A stretch of 26,643 bases of DNA from JAICLV01 sp036380925 (lineage in GTDB: Bacteria > Actinomycetota > Actinomycetes > Acidothermales > Acidothermaceae), in contig DASVDW010000102.1 of NCBI GenBank assembly GCA_036380925.1, positions 1 through 26,643 on the forward strand, in the 5' to 3' direction. The translations under genes and the position numbers were made by a program. Each line of letters starts with the position of its first letter. Position 1 is the first letter of the stretch. The notes below the pieces were generated by a model. The model saw only the letters and a program-made list of their open reading frames with translations. It did not search any database and had not been told where the DNA came from. Shown in pieces: positions 1 to 6,843 of this stretch.

Positions 1-7
1 CACCAGC

Positions 8-30
8 TTTGAGTCGCAATCCGACTCAGA
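8..30 (-). terminator. Inverted repeat 3' of the carboxyltransferase gene, possible weak terminator
   Basis: A 7-bp perfect stem (TGAGTCG / CGACTCA, positions 10-16 and 22-28) surrounds a 5-nt loop. It extends weakly to 8-30 through a G-T pair. It lies about 30 bp beyond the stop of the minus-strand carboxyltransferase gene. No T-tract follows on either strand, so it is not a classical intrinsic terminator. The rest of 1-60 shows nothing recognisable. Confidence 0.3.
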
Positions 31-60
31 ACAGCAAGCGGGGCGGGACCAGCCACACCG

Positions 61-1620
61 CTACACCGGCGTCACGCCGTGCCGCCGACGCGAAAAGCTG
101 CGGTCCTTGGTGCGCGCCACGGCGATCCGCCGAATCAACGAGGAGCGCAGATCCTCCGGCTCAACGATGTCGTCGACCACCAACTCCGAGGCGAGCCGCA
201 CCACATCGATGTCCTCGTCGTACTCGGCGCGCAACCGCGAGATGGTGGCCGCCCGCTCGTCGTCGTCCGAGATCGCGGCGAGCCGCTTGGCGTGCACCGC
301 GTTGACGGCCGCCTCGGCGCCCATGACTGCGATTTTCGCGGTCGGCAGCGCCAGCGTGGCGTCGGGCTCGAAGCCGGGCCCGGCCATCGCGTAAAGCCCT
401 GCCCCATAAGCCTTTCTGACCACGACGCAGAACTTCGGCACGGTCGCCTCAGACACCGCGCTGATCAACTTGGCGCCATGCCGGATGATTCCTTGTTTCT
501 CGACGGCCGTGCCGACCATAAAGCCAGGCACGTCCGCGAGAAAGACCAGTGGCACGTTGAACGCGTCGCACAACTGAACGAACCGCGTCGCCTTGTCGGC
601 GGAGTCGACGAACAGCACGCCGCCCTTGTGCATCGGGTTGTTCGCGACCAACCCCACTGGGCGCCCGTCGAGCCGCGCAAACCCAACGACCACCTCGCGC
701 GCCCATAGCGCGTGAATCTCAAAGAAACTGTCGGCGTCGACGAGCCCGCGCACAAAGCGCTTCATGTCGAACGCGACCCGTTCGCTCTCCGGAACCAGCG
801 CCCGCAGATCCACCGATTCAGCCGGCCGCGCCTCACTCGCCGGCGGATCCCCCTGCCAATTCGACGGCAGATACGACAAGTAACGCCGGACGACGTCGAG
901 CGCGTCCCTCTCGTTGTGCACGAGCACGTGGCCGACGCCGGACTGCGCGCAGTGCACCCGCGCGCCGCCCATGGCCTCGAGCGTGGTCTTCTCGCCGGTG
1001 ACCATCTCGACCATGCGGTCAGAGCCGAGGTACATCGACGCGTTGCCCTCGACCATGACGACGATGTCGCAAAACGCCGGGATGTAGGCGCCCCCAGCGG
1101 CGCTCGGGCCGAACAACGCGCAAACCTGTGGAATCGAGCCGCTTGCCCGCACCTGCTGGTGAAACAGGTGCCCGGCCCCACGCCGTCCGGGAAACATCGC
1201 CACCTGGTCGGTGATGCGCGCGCCCGCGGAATCGACCAGGTAGACCATCGGAATGCCTGTGCGGTAGGCGAATTCGAGGATCCGGATCATCTTCTCGACG
1301 GTGCGGGCTCCCCAGGAGCCAGCCTTGACCGTCGAGTCGTTCGCCAGGATGGCGACCGGACGCGCGTCGATGGTCGCGACGCCGGTGACGACGCCGTCGG
1401 CGGGCAGGTCGCCGGCGAGCGCGTTGGCGAACGCGCCGTCCTCGGTGAACGAGCCCTCGTCGACGAGCAACCGCACCCGCTCGCGAGCGAACAGCTTCCC
1501 CTTCGCCGCGTTCGCCTCGTGATAGCGCGCCGGCCCGCCGCCCTCGACGTCGTCGCGCAGCTGGGCGATTTTCGCGGCGTGCGTCGGCTGCGAGGCCGCA
1601 GGTTCGGCTGATTCGCTCAC
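61..1620 (-). CDS. Acyl-CoA carboxylase carboxyltransferase (beta) subunit, substrate uncertain
   Basis: This is a 519-aa biotin-dependent carboxyltransferase that moves the carboxyl group from carboxybiotin on an alpha subunit to an acyl-CoA. Two crotonase-like halves are visible: an N-half with DSAGARI and GPSAAGGAYIPAF, and a C-half with DVPGFMVG and a PTAKIAVMGAEAAVN block. The glycine-rich loops should form the two oxyanion holes. The C-terminus RRRHGVTPV resembles the (K)HGNIPL tail of the other beta subunit here. In the segment that helps select propionyl- versus acetyl-CoA it reads KAYGAGLYAMAG, where the AccD5-like protein reads KAYGGAYDVMGS, so substrate should not be copied from AccD5. 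The GTG start at 1620 is preferred over an ATG 96 nt upstream, because MSESAEP is followed by the usual family N-terminus and a -10 hexamer lies 6 nt before it. A methylcrotonyl-CoA-type role is possible given the HMG-CoA lyase nearby, but unproven. Confidence 0.9.
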   Translation of the reverse strand: MSESAEPAASQPTHAAKIAQLRDDVEGGGPARYHEANAAKGKLFARERVRLLVDEGSFTEDGAFANALAGDLPADGVVTGVATIDARPVAILANDSTVKAGSWGARTVEKMIRILEFAYRTGIPMVYLVDSAGARITDQVAMFPGRRGAGHLFHQQVRASGSIPQVCALFGPSAAGGAYIPAFCDIVVMVEGNASMYLGSDRMVEMVTGEKTTLEAMGGARVHCAQSGVGHVLVHNERDALDVVRRYLSYLPSNWQGDPPASEARPAESVDLRALVPESERVAFDMKRFVRGLVDADSFFEIHALWAREVVVGFARLDGRPVGLVANNPMHKGGVLFVDSADKATRFVQLCDAFNVPLVFLADVPGFMVGTAVEKQGIIRHGAKLISAVSEATVPKFCVVVRKAYGAGLYAMAGPGFEPDATLALPTAKIAVMGAEAAVNAVHAKRLAAISDDDERAATISRLRAEYDEDIDVVRLASELVVDDIVEPEDLRSSLIRRIAVARTKDRSFSRRRHGVTPV

Positions 1621-1637
1621 CCGGCGAATGTATCGCC
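1621..1637 (-). promoter_or_regulatory. Predicted leaderless promoter with inverted repeat over the -10
   Basis: On the minus strand TACATT (1627-1632) ends 6 nt before the GTG at 1620, the spacing expected for a leaderless transcript. A perfect inverted repeat GGCGA-ATGTA-TCGCC (1623-1637) is centred on this hexamer and could be a repressor site. No Shine-Dalgarno sequence is present. No -35 was assigned. Confidence 0.45.
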
Positions 1638-1673
1638 AACCTGCGCGCGGCGGCGCTAACGCGATTCGGCAAC

Positions 1674-2372
1674 ATGGGCCAGGTGACCGAAGCTGATCCG
1701 ACCTCCGTCTTGGCATACCGCGACCCGCCGGGCGAGGCGCCGTGGGCGCTGCCGATCGTCGTCCGAGTCGAGAAGGGCGCGGAGCCGACGGCGGTCGCGG
1801 TGGCCGAAGCGACCGCGACCGCCGTCGTCCAACTGCTTGCCGACCCTCGATCGACCGACGGCGAATGGGCGCCGCCGCTGCAGCGGTGGTTGGACGGTCG
1901 GATCCGCAAGGTGGCCCGGCGCGCCCGCGGCTCCCGCTGGACGGCCGTCAGCGAGTTGCCCGGCGTCACCGTCGACCATGACGGCGCGCAGGTTCGGGCG
2001 CTGCTGCCCACCCCGACCGACGCGGTGCCACCGCAAGTCGCCAAGCTGCAGGTCGCCGGGCTAGAGCTCTCCCCCGGCACACCGACGCCGCCCAAGCCGG
2101 GCGAGCTGCCGGTCGCGCTCACGCCGCACGTGACGATGTCGCCGCTCAAGGCGGCGGTGCAGACCGCGCACGCCGCGCAACTCGCCTACTTCGCAATCTC
2201 GGACGACGAGCTGTCGTGCTGGCGCGACGCCGGCTTCCAGGTGCGGGTCAGTTATCCGGACGCCGCCACGTGGGGCCGCCTCGCGTCGTCCGCCCGGGTC
2301 GTGGTGCGCGACGCCGGATTCACCGAGGTACCGCCGGGCACCCGCACCGCGCTGGCGCTGTGGCGAGCCTGA
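1674..2372 (+). CDS. PTH2-family peptidyl-tRNA hydrolase-like protein
   Basis: This 232-aa protein matches in layout the long actinobacterial proteins annotated as peptidyl-tRNA hydrolase of the PTH2 type. Recognisable blocks are WALPIVVRVEKG (about residues 24-35), a conserved GRIRKVARRARG segment (about 75-86), AKLQVAGLEL, and a C-terminal domain with MSPLKAAVQTAHAAQLAY. The last block corresponds to the PTH2 signature of a basic residue followed by Q..HA. The family cleaves peptidyl-tRNA to recycle tRNA in the cytoplasm. In the compact archaeal and eukaryotic PTH2 enzymes the catalytic domain is only about 120 aa, so the first 100 residues are an actinobacterial extension of unknown role. 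The gene is divergent from the carboxyltransferase, and its stop lies 3 bp from the stop of the convergent kinase gene. Biochemical activity of this subfamily is inferred from the family. Confidence 0.7.
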   Translation: MGQVTEADPTSVLAYRDPPGEAPWALPIVVRVEKGAEPTAVAVAEATATAVVQLLADPRSTDGEWAPPLQRWLDGRIRKVARRARGSRWTAVSELPGVTVDHDGAQVRALLPTPTDAVPPQVAKLQVAGLELSPGTPTPPKPGELPVALTPHVTMSPLKAAVQTAHAAQLAYFAISDDELSCWRDAGFQVRVSYPDAATWGRLASSARVVVRDAGFTEVPPGTRTALALWRA

Positions 2373-2375
2373 CAA

Positions 2376-3185
2376 TCAGCGCACCAGCGAACGCGCCGCC
2401 GCGGCCGCGCGCGAACCGTACCCGCCGCCGAACAGGCTGGCGTGCACGAGCAGCGGATGCAGCTGATGCAACGCGACGCGGTCGCGCCAGCCGTCGGCTA
2501 ACGGCGCGACTTCCTCATACCCAGCGAGAATCTCGTCGAGGTGGGGCGCGCCGAACAGCGCCAGCATGGCGAGGTCGGTCTCGCGATGCCCGCCGTGGGC
2601 GCTCGACGCGTCAACCAGCCAAGCCGCCGAACGCGCCCACAACACGTTGCCCGACCACAGATCGCCATGGATCCGAGCCGGCGGCTCGGCAGGCCCGGCG
2701 ATCTGCTCGACGCGCGAGCAAACGCGCTCGACCGCATCGCGTTCAGCGGCTGACAACGCAGGCATGAACGGCCGGATCCGGCGCTCGACGTAGAACTGCG
2801 GCCACGACGGCGCAGTGGTGTTCGGCAGCGGCAGCGGGCCGATGAAGCCGTCGTCGTCCAGCCCGAACGACGGCAACCACGCGGTGTGCATCGCGGCGAG
2901 CCGTCGTCCAAAATCTCGCGCCACCGCGAGGGAGGGCGGCGCGGGCTCGACCCACCGCAGCACCAAGCCGTCGTCCGACGCCGCGATCACCTGGGGGATC
3001 GGCGGCCCGCCGTCGACGCGCAGCAGTTCCAGCCCGCGAACCTCCGCGGCGAACAGCCCCGGCGGCGCGTCATCCAGCACCTTCGCGAACACCGGTTGGC
3101 CGGACGACGTGCCGCGCCAGGCGCGGCAAATGTCGCCGCCGTGCACCGGCTGGGCGGCCGCCACCTCAACGTCAGCGATCCTCAC
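2376..3185 (-). CDS. Fructosamine/ketosamine 3-kinase family protein
   Basis: This is a 269-aa kinase of the fructosamine-3-kinase family, which has a protein-kinase-like, aminoglycoside phosphotransferase-like fold. It phosphorylates sugars attached to protein lysines so that the adduct falls off or can be removed. Visible features are the probable ATP lysine K35 (VFAKV), the catalytic loop HGDLWSGN (173-180, base D175) and the metal-binding region VDASSAHGGHRETDLAM (191-207) with D192. Length is close to the usual 280-300 aa. Bacterial members studied so far prefer ribulosamines and erythrulosamines over fructosamines. The GTG start overlaps the stop of the upstream phosphatase by 4 bp (GTGA), so the two are translationally coupled. 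An aminoglycoside phosphotransferase is the main alternative, but the HGHRE.DLAM block favours fructosamine kinase. Confidence 0.9.
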   Translation of the reverse strand: MRIADVEVAAAQPVHGGDICRAWRGTSSGQPVFAKVLDDAPPGLFAAEVRGLELLRVDGGPPIPQVIAASDDGLVLRWVEPAPPSLAVARDFGRRLAAMHTAWLPSFGLDDDGFIGPLPLPNTTAPSWPQFYVERRIRPFMPALSAAERDAVERVCSRVEQIAGPAEPPARIHGDLWSGNVLWARSAAWLVDASSAHGGHRETDLAMLALFGAPHLDEILAGYEEVAPLADGWRDRVALHQLHPLLVHASLFGGGYGSRAAAAARSLVR

Positions 3186-3664
3186 GCCAGCACTTGTGTT
3201 CGCAGGTGCTCGATCAGCCCGCGGCAGGAGCGCTCAACCATGTCGAGCACGTTCTCGAATCCGCGCTGGCCTCCGTAATAGGGGTCAGGCACATCGCGGT
3301 CGCCGTCGGCGAGTGGGTCGAACTCCCGCAGCAGCCGCAGTTTCTCCGAGCTCTGGTTTGGGTCGAGGGACCGCAACCTCGAGTACGTCGCCTCGTCGAC
3401 GGCGAGGACCAGGTCGTTGTCGTCAAACCAACGCGCGGCGAACTGCCGCGCCCGGTGCGACTCACCGTCGTACCCCCTGCTGGCGAGTGTCGCGCGGGCT
3501 CGCTCGTCGGCATGGTCGCCGACGTGCCATCCTCCCGTGCCCGCGCTCGACAACTCGATCTGGTCTTCGAGGCCCGCATCGCGCACCATCGATCGCATGA
3601 CCACCTCGGCCATGGGCGAGCGGCAGATGTTGCCCATGCAGACGAAGCAGATTCGGTAGCTCAT
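3182..3664 (-). CDS. Low-molecular-weight protein-tyrosine phosphatase family protein
   Basis: This is a 160-aa member of the LMW-PTP family. The P-loop CX5R(S) is intact near the N-terminus (C9-M-G-N-I-C-R15-S16), and the general-acid loop DPYYGG starts at D127. These are the cysteine nucleophile, phosphate-binding arginine and aspartate acid of the family, and the length is typical. It is the first gene of a two-gene unit with the fructosamine-kinase homologue. Human LMW-PTP-A was identified as a protein-ribulosamine-5-phosphatase, so this partner may dephosphorylate glycation adducts rather than phosphotyrosine. A role like M. tuberculosis PtpA, dephosphorylating proteins, is the alternative. 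The ATG at 3664 sits directly before the conserved beta-strand MSYRICFVC. Confidence 0.93.
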   Translation of the reverse strand: MSYRICFVCMGNICRSPMAEVVMRSMVRDAGLEDQIELSSAGTGGWHVGDHADERARATLASRGYDGESHRARQFAARWFDDNDLVLAVDEATYSRLRSLDPNQSSEKLRLLREFDPLADGDRDVPDPYYGGQRGFENVLDMVERSCRGLIEHLRTQVLA

Positions 3665-3703
3665 GGGGACACGTTGTCACATCGAACGCAGACGGCCGGC
3701 GGC

Positions 3704-5185
3704 ATGATCCGGCGATCGACGGCGGCGGCGATCACCCTGGCAGCCACGCTGGTCATCGTGATGGCGGCCGCGGTGGCCGCCTGCACGTCGTCCGGCCGCC
3801 AAAGCCAGGCGTCGAGCGGGCCGCCGACGTCCACCGCGACGCCGGCCGCGAGCGGCGGCGCGCCTCCGAGCAGCGCGAGCGCCCCCGCCGTCAGTTCGCC
3901 CGCGACCTCGTCGGCGGCGCCCCCAGCGGCGGTCTGGCCGACCTATCACCACGACGCGGCCCGCACCGGCGCGGCGGCGAACGCCAAGCCGGTCACGAAG
4001 CTGACGGTCGTCGCGTCGGCCAAGCTGGACGGCGCGATTTACGCGAGTCCGCTGGTGCTGCGCGACGCGCAAGGCCCGCTCATCGTCGCCGCCACCGAGA
4101 ACAACTCGATCTACGCGCTACGCGACGACGGAACCGTCGTGTGGCAGCGGCACGTCGGCGCGCCGGTCGACGGCGAGTCGCTTCCGTGCGGCAACATCGA
4201 CCCCAGCGGCATCACCGGCTCGCCCGCGTACGACCCGTCGTCCGGGCTGATCTTCGCCGTCGCTTTCCTGACCGGACGCCACCACGAGTTGGTGGCGGTC
4301 GACGCCAGCACCGGCAAGGTGGTCTGGAGCAAACTGGTCGACCCGCCTGGCTCGCATCCCGAGGTGCAGCAGCAGCGGTCGGCGTTGCTCGTCTCCGGCG
4401 GCCGGGTGTGGGTGGCGTACGGCGGCCTGTTCGGCGACTGCGGGCCATATCACGGCTACGTCATGAGTGTGCCGACGACCGGTCAGGGCAGCCCCTCGAT
4501 CTACCGGGTTCCGAGCAGCCGCGAGGCCGGCATCTGGACGCCTGCGGGGCCGGCCGCCAACTCCAGCGGTCACATATTCGTGTCCGTCGGCAACGGTGCG
4601 CAGACCAACCCCAAGGCCGAGTACGACATGAGCGACTCCGTCATCGAGTTCGATCAAAACCTCAAGCCGGTCTCGTTTTTCGCACCTTCGACATGGGCGC
4701 AGGAAAACGCCCGCGACCTCGACCTAGGAACCACCGGCCCAGTGCTGCTGCCGGGCGCGCAAGTCTTCGTCGCGGGCAAGGCCGGCAACGCATACCTGTT
4801 GCGACAGGGAAACCTGGGCGGCATCGGCGGCGACGTCCCCAGCATCGCGCTGTGCAAGGCGTTCGGCGGCGCGGCGTACGCGGACAACACCGTCTACGTG
4901 CCGTGCGCCAACGGCATTCGGGCGCTGCGCGTCAACGGCGCCACGATGACGCCGTTGTGGCAGGCGAAACCCGCAGGGTCACCGGTCGTCGGAGGCGGCG
5001 CGGTGCTGTCCGTCGACGCAGAATCAGGAACGCTCCACGCGCTCGACGCCGCCTCTGGCGCCACGAAGGCGAAGGTGTCGCTCGGTGACTCGACGACGCG
5101 GTTCGCCACGCCCGCGCTCGGCGACGACGGCCACGCGTACGTCGGCACCGCGCACGGCAGGTTGGTGATCGTCGCCACCTCGTGA
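3704..5185 (+). CDS. Secreted lipoprotein with PQQ-like beta-propeller
   Basis: This 493-aa predicted lipoprotein has a signal sequence (MIRRS, then a hydrophobic stretch) and a lipobox VAAC with C27 as the acylated residue. A Ser/Ala/Pro/Thr-rich linker follows to about residue 70. The rest is a repeat domain starting at WPTYHHDAARTG, a typical opening of PQQ-enzyme-like propellers. It contains repeated blade motifs of the form 'A.D..G...W' (YALRDDGTVVWQ, VAVDASTGKVVWS, LHALDAASGATK). No methanol-dehydrogenase catalytic residues can be assigned, so an enzymatic role is not supported. It may be a scaffold or ligand-binding protein at the outer face of the membrane. The ATG at 3704 is chosen because it starts the signal peptide; the same frame is open further upstream, but only antisense to the phosphatase gene. 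No good Shine-Dalgarno or promoter hexamer is seen. Confidence 0.82.
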   Translation: MIRRSTAAAITLAATLVIVMAAAVAACTSSGRQSQASSGPPTSTATPAASGGAPPSSASAPAVSSPATSSAAPPAAVWPTYHHDAARTGAAANAKPVTKLTVVASAKLDGAIYASPLVLRDAQGPLIVAATENNSIYALRDDGTVVWQRHVGAPVDGESLPCGNIDPSGITGSPAYDPSSGLIFAVAFLTGRHHELVAVDASTGKVVWSKLVDPPGSHPEVQQQRSALLVSGGRVWVAYGGLFGDCGPYHGYVMSVPTTGQGSPSIYRVPSSREAGIWTPAGPAANSSGHIFVSVGNGAQTNPKAEYDMSDSVIEFDQNLKPVSFFAPSTWAQENARDLDLGTTGPVLLPGAQVFVAGKAGNAYLLRQGNLGGIGGDVPSIALCKAFGGAAYADNTVYVPCANGIRALRVNGATMTPLWQAKPAGSPVVGGGAVLSVDAESGTLHALDAASGATKAKVSLGDSTTRFATPALGDDGHAYVGTAHGRLVIVATS

Positions 5186-5192
5186 CGGTTTT

Positions 5193-5210
5193 CCCCTCGC
5201 GCCACAGGGG
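5193..5210 (+). repeat. Small hairpin in the gap before the nucleotidyltransferase gene
   Basis: CCCCT (5193-5197) and AGGGG (5206-5210) can pair around an 8-nt loop in the 37-bp gap between the propeller lipoprotein and the nucleotidyltransferase. The T-run lies before the stem on the plus strand, not after it, so it is a poor intrinsic terminator. The AGGGG arm is 12 nt before the GTG at 5223, rather far for a ribosome-binding site. Confidence 0.3.
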
Positions 5211-5222
5211 CACGACACACGC

Positions 5223-5807
5223 GTGACCGGCACGCAGCCGAGCGACTTGCTGGAGTCGCTCAAGAAAGTGGCCACGGTGTTGCGCGAGGCGGGTGTCCGG
5301 TTCGCGCTGGCCGGCAGCGCCGCGGTGTACGCGCGCGGCGGCCCGCCGGGTGAGCATGACGTCGACTTCGTCGTGCACGTCGAGGACGTCACGAAGGCGC
5401 TGGCTGCGGCAAGCGAAGCCGGCCTGCGCACCGAACGGCCGCCCGAAGGCTGGCTGGTCAAGGTCTACGACGGCGACTGCCTCGTCGATCTGATCTTTCG
5501 CTTTTACGAAAACGTCGTGGACGACGCGATGATCGGCCGCTCCGAGACGATGTCGGTCGCCGCGGTCGAGACGCCGGTGCTCGACGCCAGCGACCTCGTG
5601 GTCGCCAAGCTGCTGTCGTTTTCCGCGCACAACTGCGACTTCGGTCCCTCACTACTGATGGTGCGCGTGCTGCGCGAGCAGATCGATTGGGGCATCGTGC
5701 GCGGCGCCTGCGAGGAATCCCCTTACGCCAAGGCCTTTTTGTGGCTGGTGCGACTGCTTGGCATAGCGGACGACGCGAGCGAGGAGCGGCCATGGACCGC
5801 GGCGTGA
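5223..5807 (+). CDS. Nucleotidyltransferase-fold protein, first gene of an NTase-BON-phosphoesterase operon
   Basis: This 194-aa protein has the hallmarks of the DNA-polymerase-beta-like nucleotidyltransferase superfamily: an LAGSAAVY helix (GS at 31-32), the paired metal-binding aspartates in HDVDF (D46, D48), and a third carboxylate in CLVDLIF (D89). These active-site residues are intact, so it may transfer a nucleotide to an unknown acceptor. It resembles stand-alone proteins often annotated as 'nucleotidyltransferase' or AbiEii-like, but no antitoxin-like partner is adjacent. The C-terminal 80 residues are helical, with an EQIDWGIVRG segment. There is no signal peptide, so it should be cytoplasmic. 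The GTG at 5223 is the most plausible start, as it begins just before the first predicted helix. Its last 16 bp overlap the BON gene, implying co-translation. Confidence 0.75.
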   Translation: MTGTQPSDLLESLKKVATVLREAGVRFALAGSAAVYARGGPPGEHDVDFVVHVEDVTKALAAASEAGLRTERPPEGWLVKVYDGDCLVDLIFRFYENVVDDAMIGRSETMSVAAVETPVLDASDLVVAKLLSFSAHNCDFGPSLLMVRVLREQIDWGIVRGACEESPYAKAFLWLVRLLGIADDASEERPWTAA

Positions 5808-6067
5808 ACCCGGGCGTCGACGTCTATCTGGCGAAGCAAATCGAGGGCGCGATAGCGGGCGACGAGCGCACGGCCGAATTGGGCGTCACCGTCGCGGTGC
5901 GCGCCGGCCGGGTTTTCTTGCGCGGGACCGTGTCGACCGCAAACCGCAAACAGGCGGCGGGCGAAGTCGCCGCGGAACACGCGCCGGGCCACGAGATTGT
6001 GAACGAGATCCAGGTCGAGGACCCCGTCGACCGCGGCTCCGTCGCGACCGAGGAGCGAATCAGATGA
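5792..6067 (+). CDS. Small BON-domain protein
   Basis: This 91-aa protein consists of essentially one BON domain. It has the pattern D..L...I..AI, then V.V..GRVFLRGTV (central beta strands, about residues 31-44), an alanine-rich helix, and HEIVNEIQV (about 67-75). BON domains in other proteins bind phospholipids or other ligands and are mostly periplasmic. Here no signal peptide or membrane segment is present, so a cytoplasmic adaptor or membrane-surface role is more likely. A clear Shine-Dalgarno (GAGGAG, 5780-5785) precedes the ATG at 5792. The gene overlaps the upstream nucleotidyltransferase by 16 bp, and its stop overlaps the start of the downstream phosphoesterase (ATGA), so it is central to a tightly coupled three-gene unit. 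Confidence 0.82.
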   Translation: MDRGVNPGVDVYLAKQIEGAIAGDERTAELGVTVAVRAGRVFLRGTVSTANRKQAAGEVAAEHAPGHEIVNEIQVEDPVDRGSVATEERIR

Positions 6068-6843
6068 CCTGCGTGGCGGCGGTGGGCGACATCCACCTCG
6101 ACCGCGACCTGGCGGGCCACCTGCGCCCGGCTCTGGACGAGGCCGCGACCCAAGCGAATCTGTTGCTGCTCGCCGGCGATCTCACACGGCACGGCACGAT
6201 CGACGAGGCCGAGGTGGTGGCCGACGAGCTCGCCGGGCTGCCCATCCCCGTGGTGTGCGTGCTGGGCAACCACGACTACCACAGCGACCAGCAGGACGCG
6301 ATCCGGCGACTGCTTGAGCGCGACGGCGTCGTCGTCCTCGAAGGCGAGACGTTCACCACCGACGTCGGAGGCGTGACCGTCGGCGTCGCAGGGGCGAAAG
6401 GGTTTGGCGTCGGATTCGCCGGCCGCTGCGCGAGCGACTTCGGCGAGCCCGAGATGAAGGTGTTCACTCGCTACGCCAAGTCGTCGGCGCAATCGTTGCG
6501 CAACGCGTTGGAAGAACTCGACGCGGACGTGCGGATCGCCATGACGCATTACGCGCCCGTCGAGGACACGCTGCGCGGCGAACCGCCGGAAATCTGGCCT
6601 TTCCTCGGCAGCTACCTGCTCGCCGAGGCGGCCGACGCGGTCGGCGTCGACCTTTACGTGCACGGGCACGCGCACGCCGGCGCCGAGCAGGGGATGACGG
6701 CCGGCGGCATCAGCGTGCGCAACGTCGCGCAACCCGTGCTTCGTCGTCCGTACGCGTTGTACCGGGTCGGAGAGGGATCAGAACCGCAAGAGGGCGCCGA
6801 CCCCGTCGCGCGACGTGGAACGCTGACCGCGAAGTCGCGCTAA
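6064..6843 (+). CDS. Calcineurin-like metallophosphoesterase
   Basis: This is a 259-aa phosphoesterase with all the dinuclear metal-centre motifs of the calcineurin-like superfamily: GDIH (D9, H11), GDLT (D39), GNHDYH (N69, H70), THYAP (H162) and GHAHAG (H200, H202). The family hydrolyses phosphomono- and diesters, nucleic-acid ends, nucleotides or phospholipids; the substrate here cannot be read from sequence. No signal peptide is present. Its ATG overlaps the BON stop (ATGA). Co-expression with a nucleotidyltransferase suggests opposing 'add' and 'remove' activities on a phosphorylated or nucleotidylated target, which is inference. Its TAA stop overlaps the TAG stop of the convergent HMG-CoA lyase gene. 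Confidence 0.9.
   Translation: MTCVAAVGDIHLDRDLAGHLRPALDEAATQANLLLLAGDLTRHGTIDEAEVVADELAGLPIPVVCVLGNHDYHSDQQDAIRRLLERDGVVVLEGETFTTDVGGVTVGVAGAKGFGVGFAGRCASDFGEPEMKVFTRYAKSSAQSLRNALEELDADVRIAMTHYAPVEDTLRGEPPEIWPFLGSYLLAEAADAVGVDLYVHGHAHAGAEQGMTAGGISVRNVAQPVLRRPYALYRVGEGSEPQEGADPVARRGTLTAKSR

Noticed and set aside
712..1611. Long open frame on the plus strand opposite the carboxyltransferase gene
   Set aside because: It is antisense to a gene with clear family motifs and has no recognisable domain; high G+C makes such frames common.
3194..3703. Upstream in-frame extension of the PQQ-propeller lipoprotein
   Set aside because: It lies wholly antisense to the phosphatase gene; the signal peptide begins at the ATG at 3704.
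5193..5210. Hairpin considered as a terminator for the propeller lipoprotein
   Set aside because: The T-run precedes rather than follows the stem, so the order is wrong for an intrinsic terminator on the plus strand.
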